From Anthonomus grandis grandis (lineage: Eukaryota > Arthropoda > Insecta > Coleoptera > Curculionidae): DNA of 64,000 nucleotides. The translations under genes and the position numbers were made by a program. The stretch spans positions 20,451,052 to 20,515,051 of the forward strand of contig NC_065560.1 in NCBI RefSeq assembly GCF_022605725.1, written 5' to 3'. The notes beneath the pieces were generated by a model that saw nothing but the letters and a program-made list of their open reading frames with translations, was not told the origin of the DNA and searched no databases. Below, piece after piece: positions 31,701-43,021 of this stretch. How positions within the stretch are numbered: the stretch's first letter is position 1; every line of letters starts with the position of its first letter.

Positions 31701-33445
31701 AACCCTAATTTTATTTTTAAATTCAATTTCCCTTAAATTATTTGAAAAAAACAAAAAAATCATCAATGCCACTAAGGTTAATGAATTTTTGTCCTTCTTT
31801 ATAAATAAACAACATTCATATTTTGATTAACTGTATCCCAGATTAGACAAAACTTCATTCACCTTTGCATTCCATGCTCTTGATGATTGCTTTAGTCCAT
31901 AAACAGATTTTTTTAATTTATACACACTACTTTTATTATCTTTCATAACAAACCCCTCTGGCTCTTTCATGTAAACAGGCTGTTCAAGAAAACCGTTTAA
32001 AAACGCTGTTTTCACATCAAGATGTATAATTTTCAAATCTAATTGTACAGCTAAGCTTACCAACAATCTTAATGTAGAATGCCTGACTACAGGTGCAAAC
32101 ACTTCGCCATAGTCAATTCCAGGCTTCTGTACACAACCTTTTCCCACAAGGCGTGCCTGATATTTCACTTCTCCAGTGTCACTAACCTTGGTCTTAAAAA
32201 CCCATTTGCATGGTGTTTTTGTTTTATTGGTCTTTGAGATCTTCTCACTTCTTAGTTCTCTACATCAGGTTGGACAGTGTCATCAGCCCCCGGGAACACA
32301 AAATCCTCATCACTGGTGGTAGAGTCTAAAGTGTCATAGTCTTCCTCTGAGACAGACTCCACTACATTCCCATTCTCCTGATTAGCTTCAGCCCCCACTG
32401 AATCTCTGAATTCCTGTGGTTCACATAAAATGTATTGCTTGGCTCGTGTGTTGATCTCTTCAATATCAACATCTCTACTTATGACAATATTCTTTGTCTC
32501 CGGGTACATACATCCTGTAACTTTTTATATGGTCACTAAAACCAACTAAGACCATTTTCTTTGACTTTTTCTCCCATTTAAGACGCTTCTCTTTGGGGAC
32601 TAAGACCATTCCCTTGCTGCCAAATATGCGGATCTGACTCACATCCGGTTTCCTGCCATGCCATTTTTCAAAAGGAGTAATTTCAAGTCCTGACACTGCC
32701 GATCTGTTCCTGAGATAAACTGCAGTAGCAACAGCTTCTGCCCAAAAAAGTTTCTCAAGGTCTGCATCATACAATAAACAACGAGCCTTTTTAACTAATG
32801 TACGGTTCATCCTTTCACTCATGCCATTTTGTTGTGGAGTGTAAACATTAGTTTCTTGATGCAAAATACCAAACTTCTTATAAAAAACCTTAAACTTGTT
32901 ACCTGCTATTAAACGCAGTTCCCTGATCAGTGCGGAAAATTTTAATCCTGCTGCCCTTTTGATTCTCAACAAAATTTTTAAACTCTTGAAATTTTTCAAA
33001 GGCCTCATCCTTGTTCCTTAGAAAATAGGCATAAACTATCTTTGTAAAGTCATCCTCAAGTACCATGAAGTATTTGGAGCCCCCAAGAGATGTCACTTCC
33101 ATTAGATCACATAAATAAATCTCCATGTATTACCTCCAATGGACTATTTGCTCTATTACCTCTGTGACTAAAGGGTAGTCTACTTTGTTTTCCTTCACAG
33201 CAAACCTCACACAATTCATTAGGCTTAACCATTGACCCCTTAAATTCAAAACCTGTGACTAAACCGTTTTTCATAGAATTTAAGTCTTTTTAATTCAAAT
33301 GCCCAAAGCGCCTATGCCATATTTCTACTAAATTAATCTGGGAATTCTTAAAATCAAGCTTATAAACATTATCCACTAATTTAGCTTTAGCTATCAGCTG
33401 ACTATTTTTGTTATATGTGATTTTTATGTTATATGTCAGTGTTTT

Positions 33446-33490
33446 TGTAGTATTGTAGTATATGTAGTATATGTAGTATATGTAGTATTT
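33446..33490. repeat. 9-bp tandem repeat (GTAGTATAT)
   Basis: Four to five imperfect copies of GTAGTATAT within the decayed Copia pol region. A local microsatellite expansion that arose after insertion, because it has no counterpart in Copia proteins. Confidence 0.7.
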
Positions 33491-33701
33491 TTGTTATATG
33501 TCACACCCTTGATTATGAAACACAACTTTGTTCTGATTTTTAATAAGTTGACTTACCGAATAAATATAAATTGGTCATCAATCCTGGTACATATAGAACA
33601 TCAGAAATTTTAACAGCATACTCCCCATTAACTATTGTTGTTATATTGACATTACCACAACCCTCTATAGCCAACCTGGTGTTATTTGCCACGGTGATTT
33701 C

Positions 33702-34604
33702 CTATAAAGGCAAATTTTCCTTCATGTTTTCGAGCCAATCGCTCATTGATGTGAGGTGAATACTACAACCCGAGTCCACATACCAGTCAGAGTTGTTAAA
33801 ATTCCCTGACACAAAAACTACATTAAAAGCATTGCTTGAATCACTATTATTTCTTTTAATTTCTGGACACTTATTCATAAAATGCCCTGTCTTTTTACAT
33901 TTAAAACAGGTCACATCTTTAGTTTTTGGTTTAACACCACTACTACTGCCACCTCGATTTCCCTTAACGAACCACTTGCTGCCAAAATTACTTCCAGCAC
34001 CCCCTTTGGTCATTTTGCTAAATGAAGAAGTGGCTAAAGCACCACCAGATGACTGATGTCGACTATCAGCGCCACCTAGGTGCATATCTAACAACCTAGA
34101 TTTTATGGAATCTGCTGTAATGTCAAAACCTGCATGTTCAATTGCAATAACCATTGGTTGATACTTGTCAGTTAATCCAGGTAACATCAAGCTGCCTATT
34201 AACTCCTGACTGAGCTGAAAACCACATCTTTCAAGCTTTTGTGATGTGTCGATTACCTGGTTCACATAATTTTCCATTGATTCACAACAATCAAGCCTCA
34301 ATGAAATAAATTTCCTTAGTAAACCAATTTTACGTGCAAAATCTGAATCCTTATAGAGACGCTTTAACTTGTACCATACATCCTTGGCAGAACTACTATC
34401 TGTTACATAAATAAATAGCGAGGAATCCAAAGTTAGGATCAATTTTGCCTTGGCCTTGCTTACTAAAACGGTATCAGTTCCAGATCCATCGATGCACTTC
34501 GATAATCCCTCTAAAACAAACACATTTTCTACTGCAAATGCCCAATCTGCATAATTTTTCCTCCCAATCAACTTTGGCACATTATTCAGATAGTTCACAG
34601 CCAT
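33702..34604 (-). CDS. gag: Copia Gag-protease N-terminal part
   Basis: Open for 300 codons from ATG 34604-34602. Residues 1-180 are a Copia Gag (LIGRKNYADWAFAVENVF, AKDVWYKLKRLY, LIGSLMLPGLTDKYQ). A Gly/Ser-rich stretch follows, then a zinc knuckle CFKCKKTGHFMNKC near residue 235, and protease motif WYVDSGCSIHLTS near residue 275, with the DSG active site. The frame stops at 33702 inside the protease, after which the polyprotein continues in other frames. Gag packages RNA; the protease would cut the polyprotein. Confidence 0.88.
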   Translation of the reverse strand: MAVNYLNNVPKLIGRKNYADWAFAVENVFVLEGLSKCIDGSGTDTVLVSKAKAKLILTLDSSLFIYVTDSSSAKDVWYKLKRLYKDSDFARKIGLLRKFISLRLDCCESMENYVNQVIDTSQKLERCGFQLSQELIGSLMLPGLTDKYQPMVIAIEHAGFDITADSIKSRLLDMHLGGADSRHQSSGGALATSSFSKMTKGGAGSNFGSKWFVKGNRGGSSSGVKPKTKDVTCFKCKKTGHFMNKCPEIKRNNSDSSNAFNVVFVSGNFNNSDWYVDSGCSIHLTSMSDWLENMKENLPL

Positions 34605-36014
34605 TTTTTCGACACTGGCGATTACCGTTTAACTTCCTATTCTACGCCGACACGACCAACTAAAAAACACGATTGGGGTACGGTAAAGTTAAAGGGACGT
34701 CTAAAAACCGATTTTTTTTCTGAAAATTTTTACATAGAATGTTGAGTGTGGTCAAAATATTGATAAAAAAGTGAGGATGATTGGAAAAAATACAAAATTT
34801 TGGAAATTATGAAGGTTTTTCTACATACGTTAATTACGTAACTATTGCCGGCTTGCACAAGGTTTTTTAGCTCTTGATTTTGCTATATTTCAAAAATATA
34901 TATATTGGGGCAATTTTGGAACTTTTTGGGTGCTAAAATTGTAAATTTATAGGATTCTTTATCGCTTTGTACCCCTATAATTACATATTTTGTAATTTAC
35001 ACACAGGAAATAGAAAACAATAACCTTATTGACGAAAATGGGAGTGGCTTCACTACGTCCCCAGTAGTTATTTTTGGTTTTGCCTGGAACACTTTTTAGT
35101 TGGATGGGTTGGCTGTGGACTCAATTTTAGATAATAAAGGCATAATATACCTAGTTAGATTTTACATTACATGAACAAAACACATTTATCAGGTGTTAAA
35201 AAATAGGTATTATTTATTTAAATTATTTGATATTTTATGTAATTTTATATATAATAAATATACATTTTGAAAAAAAAACATAATTTAAGATATTTAATTA
35301 TTAATAAGTAAATAATAACGATGAGGTAACGAGATTATATAAATAAACAAATACTTACCTATAATGAGACAGGACAGAAAATTACGATAATCGTACTAGT
35401 ATAGTAGCCACTCCCAATAAATATGTGACATTTTGACAGTTTTTTTAATTTATGAATAAATCCGTATTTGCATATTTGATATTCCTGATTTGCGTGTGGA
35501 AATTTGTGTTTATCACCTAAAAAAGTGATGTAAATTTTGTTACTTAAGGCTTTAAATTTAAATTAATAGCATATATAATGGTCAACGTGATGCCTAGTCG
35601 CAAATAGAGTGTAGTTAAGCCGGGTGTAATTGTAAATCATACGTAAGTAGAAAATCCTTTATAATTTTTAAAATTTTGCATTTTTTTACTTCATTACTAG
35701 GGCTGCGGCCTGGGCCCATAACCTGTTAGATCTTTTTATTAGTAAAGAAAAGTAGTAAAAAAAAAATTATAAGTAAATAAAAGGCGAGTTTACTGCGAAA
35801 AACTTTCGACGAACAAGATTTATTCAATTAAAAGCAACCATGATGGTGCAAAATCAAAATTACACACACAGGTCACGCAGCTGTTCATGACACACGTCAT
35901 ACATAGACAAATTAGAAAACATTCCAGATAACGATAACAAATGAGTACATTACTGGAATGTGCAATGTTGCCACGTCCCTAAATATTCTTTGAGATAATA
36001 TATTCAACAATTTA

Positions 36015-36469
36015 GTTATTAATTGTTAATATCTAGATAAAAAATATTAAAATTCCTTGGGAATTTCAGGAGATATGGGCATTATATCGATTAAATAACA
36101 GCGGGCGCGGACTATAAATAGTTTGCTGGCAAACGACATATGCTGCGTTCTAGACTTTTGGTTGCCGGATATTGATCGGGCGCTAGCTTCACAGATATGA
36201 AAAAATATCTAGAAAAACAACACAAAGTGGCAACATCGGATACGCGCATTGTAAATATAGAGGTATTCTACGTTGCCAAGTGGCTTTCTTTTCATTCACT
36301 TTTTTTCAAGACTCTTTTTTTTTATTCTGAAAAATTTGTTGATTACTCTCAAAGTATATATTATTAGTCAGCAAATAAACGAAACTTTTAAAAAGTACAT
36401 TTTTTAACTGTTACAAAATACAAGACATTAAAAAAATATGTAGTGGATTAAGAAAATTATATATTGCAT
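36015..36469. other. AT-rich spacer, no gene seen
   Basis: Sequence between the Copia target duplication and the mariner-type gene. No motif beyond AT-rich runs is recognised. Confidence 0.35.
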
Positions 36470-36739
36470 GAAAAATTGGATGAAAGTTGATTTAACATTA
36501 TTGTCTGAGAGATGGTGAACTCAAACAACCTCGCTTATGGTATGCAGCTAGACTTATTCTAGGCATTCAATGTTTTAAGGGAAAACACAATCCTTTTTTC
36601 GTTCGATATTGGTGTTGGGAAGACCACAGAAGTTTTCAATACCGTACTCCTTAAGAATGTTTAAAAGTTTGGGCTGGTATTTTCTGCGACCATATTATAG
36701 GATCATTTTTATTTGGTATGGTACTTTACTTACACATGG
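36470..36739 (+). pseudogene. mariner/Tc1-type transposase, left half
   Basis: Translation with frame changes shows NPFFVRYWCWEDHRSFQYRT and VWAGIFCDHIIGSFLF, the region between the first and second catalytic residues of a Tc1/mariner-type transposase. The reading ends exactly where the Gypsy-3 LTR starts (36740). The right half resumes at 43022 beyond that element. CATGG at 36735-36739 is the target duplication. Confidence 0.65.
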
Positions 36740-36977
36740 TGTTTAATATATGTGAACATAGTAGGTTTGTGTTTGTGTATAGCCTGCGCTACACTTATAG
36801 TAGGCCATCCTTAATGTTAAAGTGTTAAAAAGATATTTTAGCGGTCACAAGACCAGTGCATGTCTTGATAGTGCCGGTGTTGCTTATACCCAGCTGTTTT
36901 GCAAACTTGTCGACTTAATAATTATAAAATACTGTCTTAGAAAAGCTTGTGTTTTTTGTTGGTCTTAAGTAAAAAAA

Positions 36978-38039
36978 ATGGAAAAGTATTTTAGACCGCC
37001 GGAACCGTTGCAGCTCGACGGCAACATTTCTGAGAATTGGCGAAAATTTCAACAAAAATTTAACGTTGTCTTAACGGCCACAGACTTGACAAAGGAGTCA
37101 GAGGAAAAAGAGATTGCAGTGTTGTTAAATTTGGTAGGAGATGAAGCTCTAGAGTTATACAACACCTTTGCCCCATTGTCTACTGATAATAAAAAACTAG
37201 ACGATGTATTGAAGCAATTTAAAGATTACTGTGAGCCTCAAAAAAATGAGATATTTGAGAGATTCGTATTCAATAGCATAGTTCAAAAGGAGGGCCAGTC
37301 GTTTGATAATTTTGTGACTGAGTTAAGAAAGAAGGTGAAAACCACAGGTTACCAAAACCAAGATGAAATGGTAAGAGATCGTATTGTCATGGGGATTTAT
37401 GATAAATCAACACAAGAAAAGTTGTTGAGAGTCTCGTCCCTGACCTTACAAAAGAGCTTAGATGTATGCAGAGCTGTTGAGGCTAGTAAATCTCACTCAA
37501 AAGTTCTACAGAGTGAAGCAGCAAGTGTTAGTGCAGTAAAATTTGACCAAAATAAGTATAAAAACTGTGGTTATATACACAGAGAGAAAAATAAGTGTCC
37601 AGCATTTAATAAAACTTGTGCTGCGTGTCAACACAAGCACCATTTTGCTAATGTATGTCCCAATCAGTATCGGGATAAGAAAAAGAATGAGAAAAAAGTG
37701 TATAAGAAAAAAGTGCATGAAGTAGTGCAGAAAAGTGACAGTGACAGTAGATCTTCTAGTGAAAGTGAGGAACAATCAAGTGAAAGTGAATTTTTTGTAA
37801 ATGCTGTGACCAAGCAAGTTAGATCAGTGAACAAAAGGCAAGCAGAGAAAAACTGGACAAAAAAGGTGATTATTAACAATTTTCCTGTAGATTTTAAGTT
37901 AGACACAGGGGCAGAAATTAGTATTTTACCAAAACATTTTATTAAGTCTATAAATTCATCGATACAGATCAGCAAATCTGACATTGCTTTGGTATCATAT
38001 GGTAGTTCAAAATTTAGAATAGAAACCTTAGGTTTTTGA
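36978..38039 (+). CDS. gag: Gypsy-3 Gag-protease part of polyprotein
   Basis: Open for 353 codons, starting 20 bases after the 5' LTR region. Residues 1-180 are a Gag of the K02A2.6-like Gypsy group (LQLDGNISENWRKFQQKFN, DRIVMGIYD). Two knuckle-like zinc motifs follow: the first lacks its first Cys (YKNCG..HREKNKC) and the second is intact (CAACQHKHHFANVC). A basic and Ser-rich spacer precedes the retropepsin (FKLDTGAEISILP near residue 312), with an intact DTG. The frame ends at 38039 and continues decayed. Confidence 0.85.
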   Translation: MEKYFRPPEPLQLDGNISENWRKFQQKFNVVLTATDLTKESEEKEIAVLLNLVGDEALELYNTFAPLSTDNKKLDDVLKQFKDYCEPQKNEIFERFVFNSIVQKEGQSFDNFVTELRKKVKTTGYQNQDEMVRDRIVMGIYDKSTQEKLLRVSSLTLQKSLDVCRAVEASKSHSKVLQSEAASVSAVKFDQNKYKNCGYIHREKNKCPAFNKTCAACQHKHHFANVCPNQYRDKKKNEKKVYKKKVHEVVQKSDSDSRSSSESEEQSSESEFFVNAVTKQVRSVNKRQAEKNWTKKVIINNFPVDFKLDTGAEISILPKHFIKSINSSIQISKSDIALVSYGSSKFRIETLGF

Positions 38040-40878
38040 TGAAAATTTTGTTTGCTGTATTAAATGCATGTGATCAGGTGCCATTATTGGGTCTACATGA
38101 TTGTATTAGACTTAATTTAGTTAAAAGAATAGATAGTATTAGTCCCGGTTTAAATAATAATATTTTTTTTTCAAACATTGATGATATTGAAAAGCATTTT
38201 CCAAATGTTTTTGAAGGATTAGGTAAATTTCCAAACAAACACCATATTTCATTAAAAGAAAATGCAATACCTAAAGTAACGGCTATTAGAAGGGTGCCTC
38301 AAATTTTGCATGATAGGTTAAAAAAAAATTATCAGATTTAGAATACAGAGGGATTATTGAGAATGTAGAAAAACCAACTGAATGGTTAAATGCTTTAGTA
38401 ATAGTTGAAGAAAAAATGGGGACTTAAGAGTTTGTCTTGACCCAAGGAATCTTAATGAGTCAATAAAGCGTGAATACTTTTTAATACCACCTGTTGAGGA
38501 AATTTCCTCTAAATTAACAGGGAAACAATTTTTTACTGTGTTGGATATGCGTGATGGTTACTGGCAGATTGAGTTAGGTTCAGAAAGTGCAGATTTATGT
38601 AGTTTCGGTACACCTTTTGGCAGATATAAGTTTGTGAGAATGCCTTTTGGAATTTCATCAGCCCCAGAAGTGTTCCAAAGAAAAAATTAAAAATCAAAGG
38701 GCATCTAAATATAATGTTAAATTTAATAAATCAAAAATTCAATTTAAACAGCAAAGTATGAGATTCCTAGGGCAATTTTTTTCTAAAAAAGGCGTTAGTG
38801 TTGACCGAACCTAAACATAAAAGCAATTTTAGATATGAAAGAGCCAGAGAACAAAGCTGAGTTGTTAAGGTTTTTGGGCATGGTAAAGTTTGTGGGCAAA
38901 TTTGTGCCCACCTTATCAAAAATTTCAGCTCCTTTGAGATTTCTTACCAGGGATGATGTTCAGTGGCATTGGAATGATGACGATAAATTGGCAATCACTC
39001 AGTTAAAATTTTTACTAACCAACTCTCTAGTACTTTGTTTTTTTGATCCTGAAAAGGAAATTGTATTAGAGGTTGATGCTTCAAAGGATGGCCTAGGGGC
39101 AGGCTTGCTTCAAGAAGGTCATCCACTAGGATTTGCCTCTCAAAGCCTTACCAAATCTGAACAGAAGTATGTACAAACAGAAAAAGTAGTATGCAAGTAT
39201 GAACAGAAGTATGCACAAAAAAAAAAACTGGCCATTTTATTTGGTGTTCAAAAGTTCCATTTATTTCTTTATGGTTTAGATATTAAAGTTTATAGTGATC
39301 ACAAGCCATTGGAGGTCATTTTTAGAAAAGAGCTTCATAAAGTCAGTCCAAGAATTCAAAGAATGAGACTTAAACTGTTGAACTATCGTTTAAATATTCA
39401 ATATAAACCTGGAAAGCAAATGTATATATCAGATACATTGTCAAGAGCATTTTTGAATGCTAAATCTTTAAAGTTTGATTCAGAAATAGAATATTCAGTT
39501 CGTGCTGTGATTCGGTATGTTCCAATGTCAGATGAACGCAAGGAACAATTAAAAAATGAAAAAAATAAAGATCCTCAGTTAGGGTTAGTCATAAAGTATA
39601 TTAATGAGGGTTGGCCTAAAAAAAAATATAAAACACCTGATAGTGTCCAGATTTATGCAAAATTAAGAGAAAAAATGTTTCTTGCTGATGACTTGTTGTT
39701 TTTGGCAAATAAAGTAATTGTTCCTACTAATTTAAGATGTCAAATGTTAAAAATGTTGCATGAATGCCATCTAGGCATAGAAAAAACAAAAGCACGAGCA
39801 AGAACAATTTTTTATTGGCCAGGACAAGCTGCAGACATTGAATCTTTCATTAAATCCTGTAGGATTTGTGAAAGGTTTGCCAGAAAGCAGTGTAAAGAGT
39901 CACTTTTACAATATCCTTTGCCTACTAGATGTTGGAAACGTGTTGGTGTGGATATTTTTTCATATGGCAATAATTGTTATTTGGTGATATTTGACGCATT
40001 CTCCAACTGGTTAGAATTGCTTCCTATTAAAAACAAAAGTGCTGATTCTGTAATTTTGCAATTAAAGAATGTATTCTCACGATTTGGGTCACCAGACATT
40101 GTGGTTGCTGATAATGTTCCATTTAATGGTGAAAAATGTAAAAAATTTGCAAAAGATTGGAACTTTAATCTTGCATTTAGCAGCCCATTTTATCCAAGAT
40201 CAAATGGCTTGGCTAAAAAAGCAGTTTTACTTGCAAAAAAATTATTAAAAAATCAAGTGATGAGCAAAATGACATTGACTCAGCTAAATTACAGAAATTC
40301 TCCTCTTAAAAACATGAGTTACACACCATCTTAGTTATTAAACAGTCGTATGTGCAAGACAAAAGTACCGATCGCTAAAGAATTGTTAGAACCCAAATTA
40401 TGTCAAAATGTAATAGAGAAGTTAGACTGTAAACGTAAAGATAGTAAAAGGTATCATGATAGAAATTCTAAAGATTTAAAATCTCTTAGTAATGACATGA
40501 ATATGACAATGTATAATCATTTAAACAACACCTGGGAGTCTGCCAAAGTTGTAAAACCATATGCAGCTCCTAGATCTTATGAAGTACAGGAATAAAAATG
40601 GTAATGTTATCAGAAGGAATCGATTGGACTTAAGACCATCACAGAATGAATATGCTCAAACTTTTATAAATAATGATGATTTTGATCTTCAACATTTTGT
40701 TGCACCTAGAGCTGAGTTAAATATTTAAACCAATAAAGTGGCTTCGGATGTTCAGGCTTTTGATAACATTACTGAATGTAGAAAAAGTGAAATTGAACCT
40801 AGAGTTAGGCAATCAGTAAAAGAGTTGGTAACAAGATCTGGTCGAGTGATAAGACCACTGACTAAGTTAGATTTATAA
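38036..40878 (+). pseudogene. pol: Gypsy-3 Pol, catalytic sites lost
   Basis: Pieces: a post-protease region (38036-38341), an RT with FTVLDMRDGYWQI-type motif A and MPFGISSAPEVFQ motif B in shifted frames (38340-38690), then an internal deletion that removes the YxDD region. A 499-codon frame (38835-40334) has RNase H (LEVDASKDGLGAG) with a tandem duplication of about 13 residues around EQKYVQ/EQKYAQ, integrase zinc finger (HECHLGIEK..CRICERF) and core (VGVDIF, VVADNVPFNG). The third integrase catalytic residue, expected Glu in SNGLAE, is Lys. A tail ends RSGRVIRPLTKLDL. Dead at three steps. Confidence 0.85.
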
Positions 40879-41559
40879 ACCTTAGGGAAGGGAAAGATGT
40901 TTAATATATGTGAACATAGTAGGTTTGTGTATAATGGCCTGCGCTACACACATAGTAGGCCATCCTTAATGTCAAAGCATAGCATAAAGAAACCAGCAGT
41001 CGCACTTCAATAAAAATACATTGGTTTGAATAAGCGAGTTCGGTGCATGTGTACTAACACAGGCGCGGCATATTTGCTTATAGTAGGGATGCCGCTGACA
41101 CTCGCTACGGTCCACGCGGCTTTTGCCTTGGCTAGAGCCGGACATTTTTTTAGATATTATTATCTTGTAAAATAAAAATACCTACATAGTACAAATATTT
41201 ATTTTTTAATATTAATAAAGTTCATACATTAACAAAATATTTAAAGAAAATAAACATCGGATTTCTACATCTAACAACGCAATATAGAAGAATACGTGCA
41301 GGAAGTTAATTAGGTATGTACCATAAATTTAAGAGACCATTTTTTGAGTAATTTTAAAACAAAAAGTTCATAAAAACATATGTCCAGAAATTCTTCGTTC
41401 TCAATATACAGGGTGTTAAAATTTAACAACAACTAAAATATACGCCACTGACTTTTGTGCAATTTTTATTATGTTCTGTGGATTATACAAATAAAACTTT
41501 TTTGTCTCTTGAATTGAGTTTGGTGGGATTGCGCAGTAACGAGGCAAGATCTACTAACA

Positions 41560-42040
41560 GAAGCCACATCAGATAAATGTGGGAAGGTTTTAACTAAATC
41601 TGAATAAAATGAATGAAGTTAGTTACAAATACCGGATGTAAATATTTTTCAAAATGTTTACCTTGGCATAATTCTTTGGTTAAATGCTAAGATGTGCTTT
41701 CTAGTGCAGGAAACAAAGTACCTACAGAAGCTACATCGGATGACTGTGGTAAAGTTTCTTCAAAAAGTGAATAACATGTATAAAGTTAATTTTAAATATC
41801 GCATGTAAATATTTTCAACATTTTTACCTTGACATAGTTCTTTCGTTGAATGCGAAGATGTGTCTTCTAGCGTTGGAGAAAAAGTTATAACAGAGGTCAC
41901 ATCGGATGAATGCGGAAAAGCTTCATCTAAATCTGAAGAAAATGTTTAACATTAGTTTAAAATACTCAATGTAAATATTTTTTCAAAATTTTTACCTTGG
42001 CATATTTTTCTGGTTGAATCTGAAGATGAGCCTTCTAGCG
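41560..42040 (-). repeat. tandem exon-intron repeat, period about 155 bp
   Basis: Three to four imperfect tandem units, each with exon sequence (GATG..CATC-GAT..) and an AT-rich intron containing TTTACCTTGGCATA or TTTACCTTGACATA on the plus strand. The splice sites are repeated with the unit, so all units look like duplicated exons and not a satellite. Confidence 0.65.
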
Positions 42041-42195
42041 CTGCGAATAAAGTGGGCACTGCATTTTTTTGTAGTCTGTTGTGTAAATCGTTTAGAAACA
42101 TCTTGTTTTCAAAATGCCTCCCACAAATTTTATAAGAGTATGGAGGTTCTTCTTTGTTATCAAATCTTCTCTGCTAGAAGCAATTGCCCAAATTC
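41570..42195 (-). pseudogene. THAP-domain transposase N-terminus with repeated exons
   Basis: Minus strand. WAIASSREDLITKK (42190-42149), then after a frameshift YKICGRHFENKMFLND and QKNAVPTLF (about 42135-42050) form the second half of a C2CH THAP zinc finger, ending in the typical AVPT box. The exon ends CICQ-like (KICQ) at a donor GTAAAAA (41995). Downstream, similar exon copies follow: 41828-41932 (acceptor CATTTTCTTCAG, 35 codons, LDEAFPHSSDVTSVITFSP.. ending ELCQ, donor GTAAAAA), a third near 41670-41775 with one stop, and a partial fourth near 41560-41626. THAP domains bind transposon ends and promoters. No catalytic domain follows. Confidence 0.7.
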
Positions 42196-43021
42196 TTGCC
42201 CTGAAGTAAAAAAAATATTTACGGCCGAGCGCAACATCGTAGTAAAATAGTTGCCATCCTGTATATGCATAGAGAGAAATATGCTAAAAACGGATTATTG
42301 TTGGGCACACAAGTACGCAACTTTTTTTTAATTTACCCGACCCTGTATTTCTAAAGGTTTCCGACTATTCTATTTCTATATTTATCCCCCCATGTACCTC
42401 ATTTTATTCTAATCACCCTGTATAGATCTGTTTTTTCTCTATTATATAATACGAAATAATTATTATAAATTATAATAATCATGATATTCATGATAACTTA
42501 TTGCTATGTACTTACCTTTCTGATTCTCTCGGAAATCTAAAAAAAACTCAAATCACAATTATTTGAATTGTTCTTACATAAAACAGCCGCACAATGACTC
42601 ATTCCCCGCGATTCGGTAGCCATTTTAATCAAAATCACAAAACAAACACACAAAAGTTTTTATAAAAAACGCTACGCTTTGTAAAAACGCTATCAAAATA
42701 GTCACTAAGTACGGTGCTGAACTAGGCGATACACCTATGAACACAGTTCGATAAACAGTGAGCTCGGCATCCGGAGAACATGGCTGCGGCATGGCTAAGG
42801 ATGCTATTAGTTCGCTTACATTTTCGAGCAGAGTGCGACTGCTGGTTTCTTTATGCTGTGGTCAAAGTGTTAAAAAGATATTTTAGCGGTCACGAGACCA
42901 GTGCACGTTTTGATAGTGCCGGTGTTGTTTATACCCAGCTGTTTTGTAAACTTGTCGACTTAATAATTATATAATACTGTCTTAGAAAAGCTTGTGTTTT
43001 ATTTCCAAGGCATATAAAACA

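Larger units (their letters stand above)
30397..33660 (-). pseudogene. pol: Copia Pol (integrase, RT, RNase H), broken
   Basis: Pieces in order (minus): pre-integrase zinc region (IWHRRFGHLN near 33300), integrase core with LCDLMEVTSLGG, RTDQGTAFNS and YTPQQNGMSERMNR (33126-32750; all three acidic residues present), RT with HLDVKTAFLNG (motif A, near 32020), a motif C region reading GIDDFFVF instead of YVDD (near 31775), an unexplained 350-base interruption (31345-31700), IKDLGEAKQYLGV (near 31290), and RNase H with STEAEYIGLCEASKE, HIDVRYHFVRE and ADILTKGLS (31078-30400). Frameshifts separate integrase halves, RT pieces and RNase H halves. Not functional. Confidence 0.85.
30127..36009 (-). 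mobile_element. Copia LTR retrotransposon (both LTRs, ATTTA duplication)
   Basis: Complete minus-strand Copia/Ty1 element. LTRs are 30127-30385 and 35724-36009, both TG..CA, flanked by ATTTA at 30122-30126 and 36010-36014. The primer site next to the 5' LTR (35712-35723, minus strand GGTTATGGGCCC) is the one used by Copia-type elements that prime on a half-molecule of initiator tRNA-Met. The purine tract is next to the 3' LTR (minus strand ATAGTGGGGG, 30386-30396). LTR copies differ at scattered sites and by about 27 bases of length, so the insertion is not recent. A leader of about 1.1 kb lies between the 5' LTR and gag. Confidence 0.92.
40978..42860 (-). mobile_element. P-like DNA element with THAP remnant
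   Basis: Insertion in the Gypsy-3 3' LTR. The ends are 29-bp inverted repeats (40978-41006 and 42832-42860, one mismatch) starting CATAGCATAAAG / CACAGCATAAAG. The flanks share GTCAAAG (40971-40977, 42861-42867); the empty 5' LTR has GTTAAAG once. A 7-base match fits an 8-bp duplication with one change, as made by P and hAT elements. A minus-strand THAP domain inside favours the P superfamily, whose transposases start with THAP. The catalytic part of a transposase is missing, so the element is non-autonomous. Confidence 0.75.
36740..43021 (+). mobile_element. Gypsy LTR retrotransposon 3, nested and nesting
   Basis: Plus-strand Gypsy with 5' LTR at 36740 to about 36958 and 3' LTR from 40898 to 43021, both starting TGTTTAATATATGTG. 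The 3' LTR is split by a P-like insertion (40978-42860); without it the LTRs are about 220-235 bases. A purine tract (AGGGAAGGGAAAGA, 40884-40897) precedes the 3' LTR. CATGG flanks the element at 36735-36739 and 43022-43026. It interrupts a mariner-type gene. The K02A2.6-like Gag-Pol is below. Confidence 0.85.

Noticed and set aside
33446..33490. CRISPR-like short repeats
   Set aside because: The units are adjacent with no spacers; it is a 9-bp microsatellite.
37506..37984. minus-strand ORFs with Phe/Ile/Leu-rich, membrane-like sequence
   Set aside because: They are the antisense of the Lys-rich and Ser-rich Gag of Gypsy-3.
42014..42250. 78-codon plus-strand ORF ending in a Cys-containing segment
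   Set aside because: It is the antisense of the THAP exon, which has splice sites and a family motif on the other strand.
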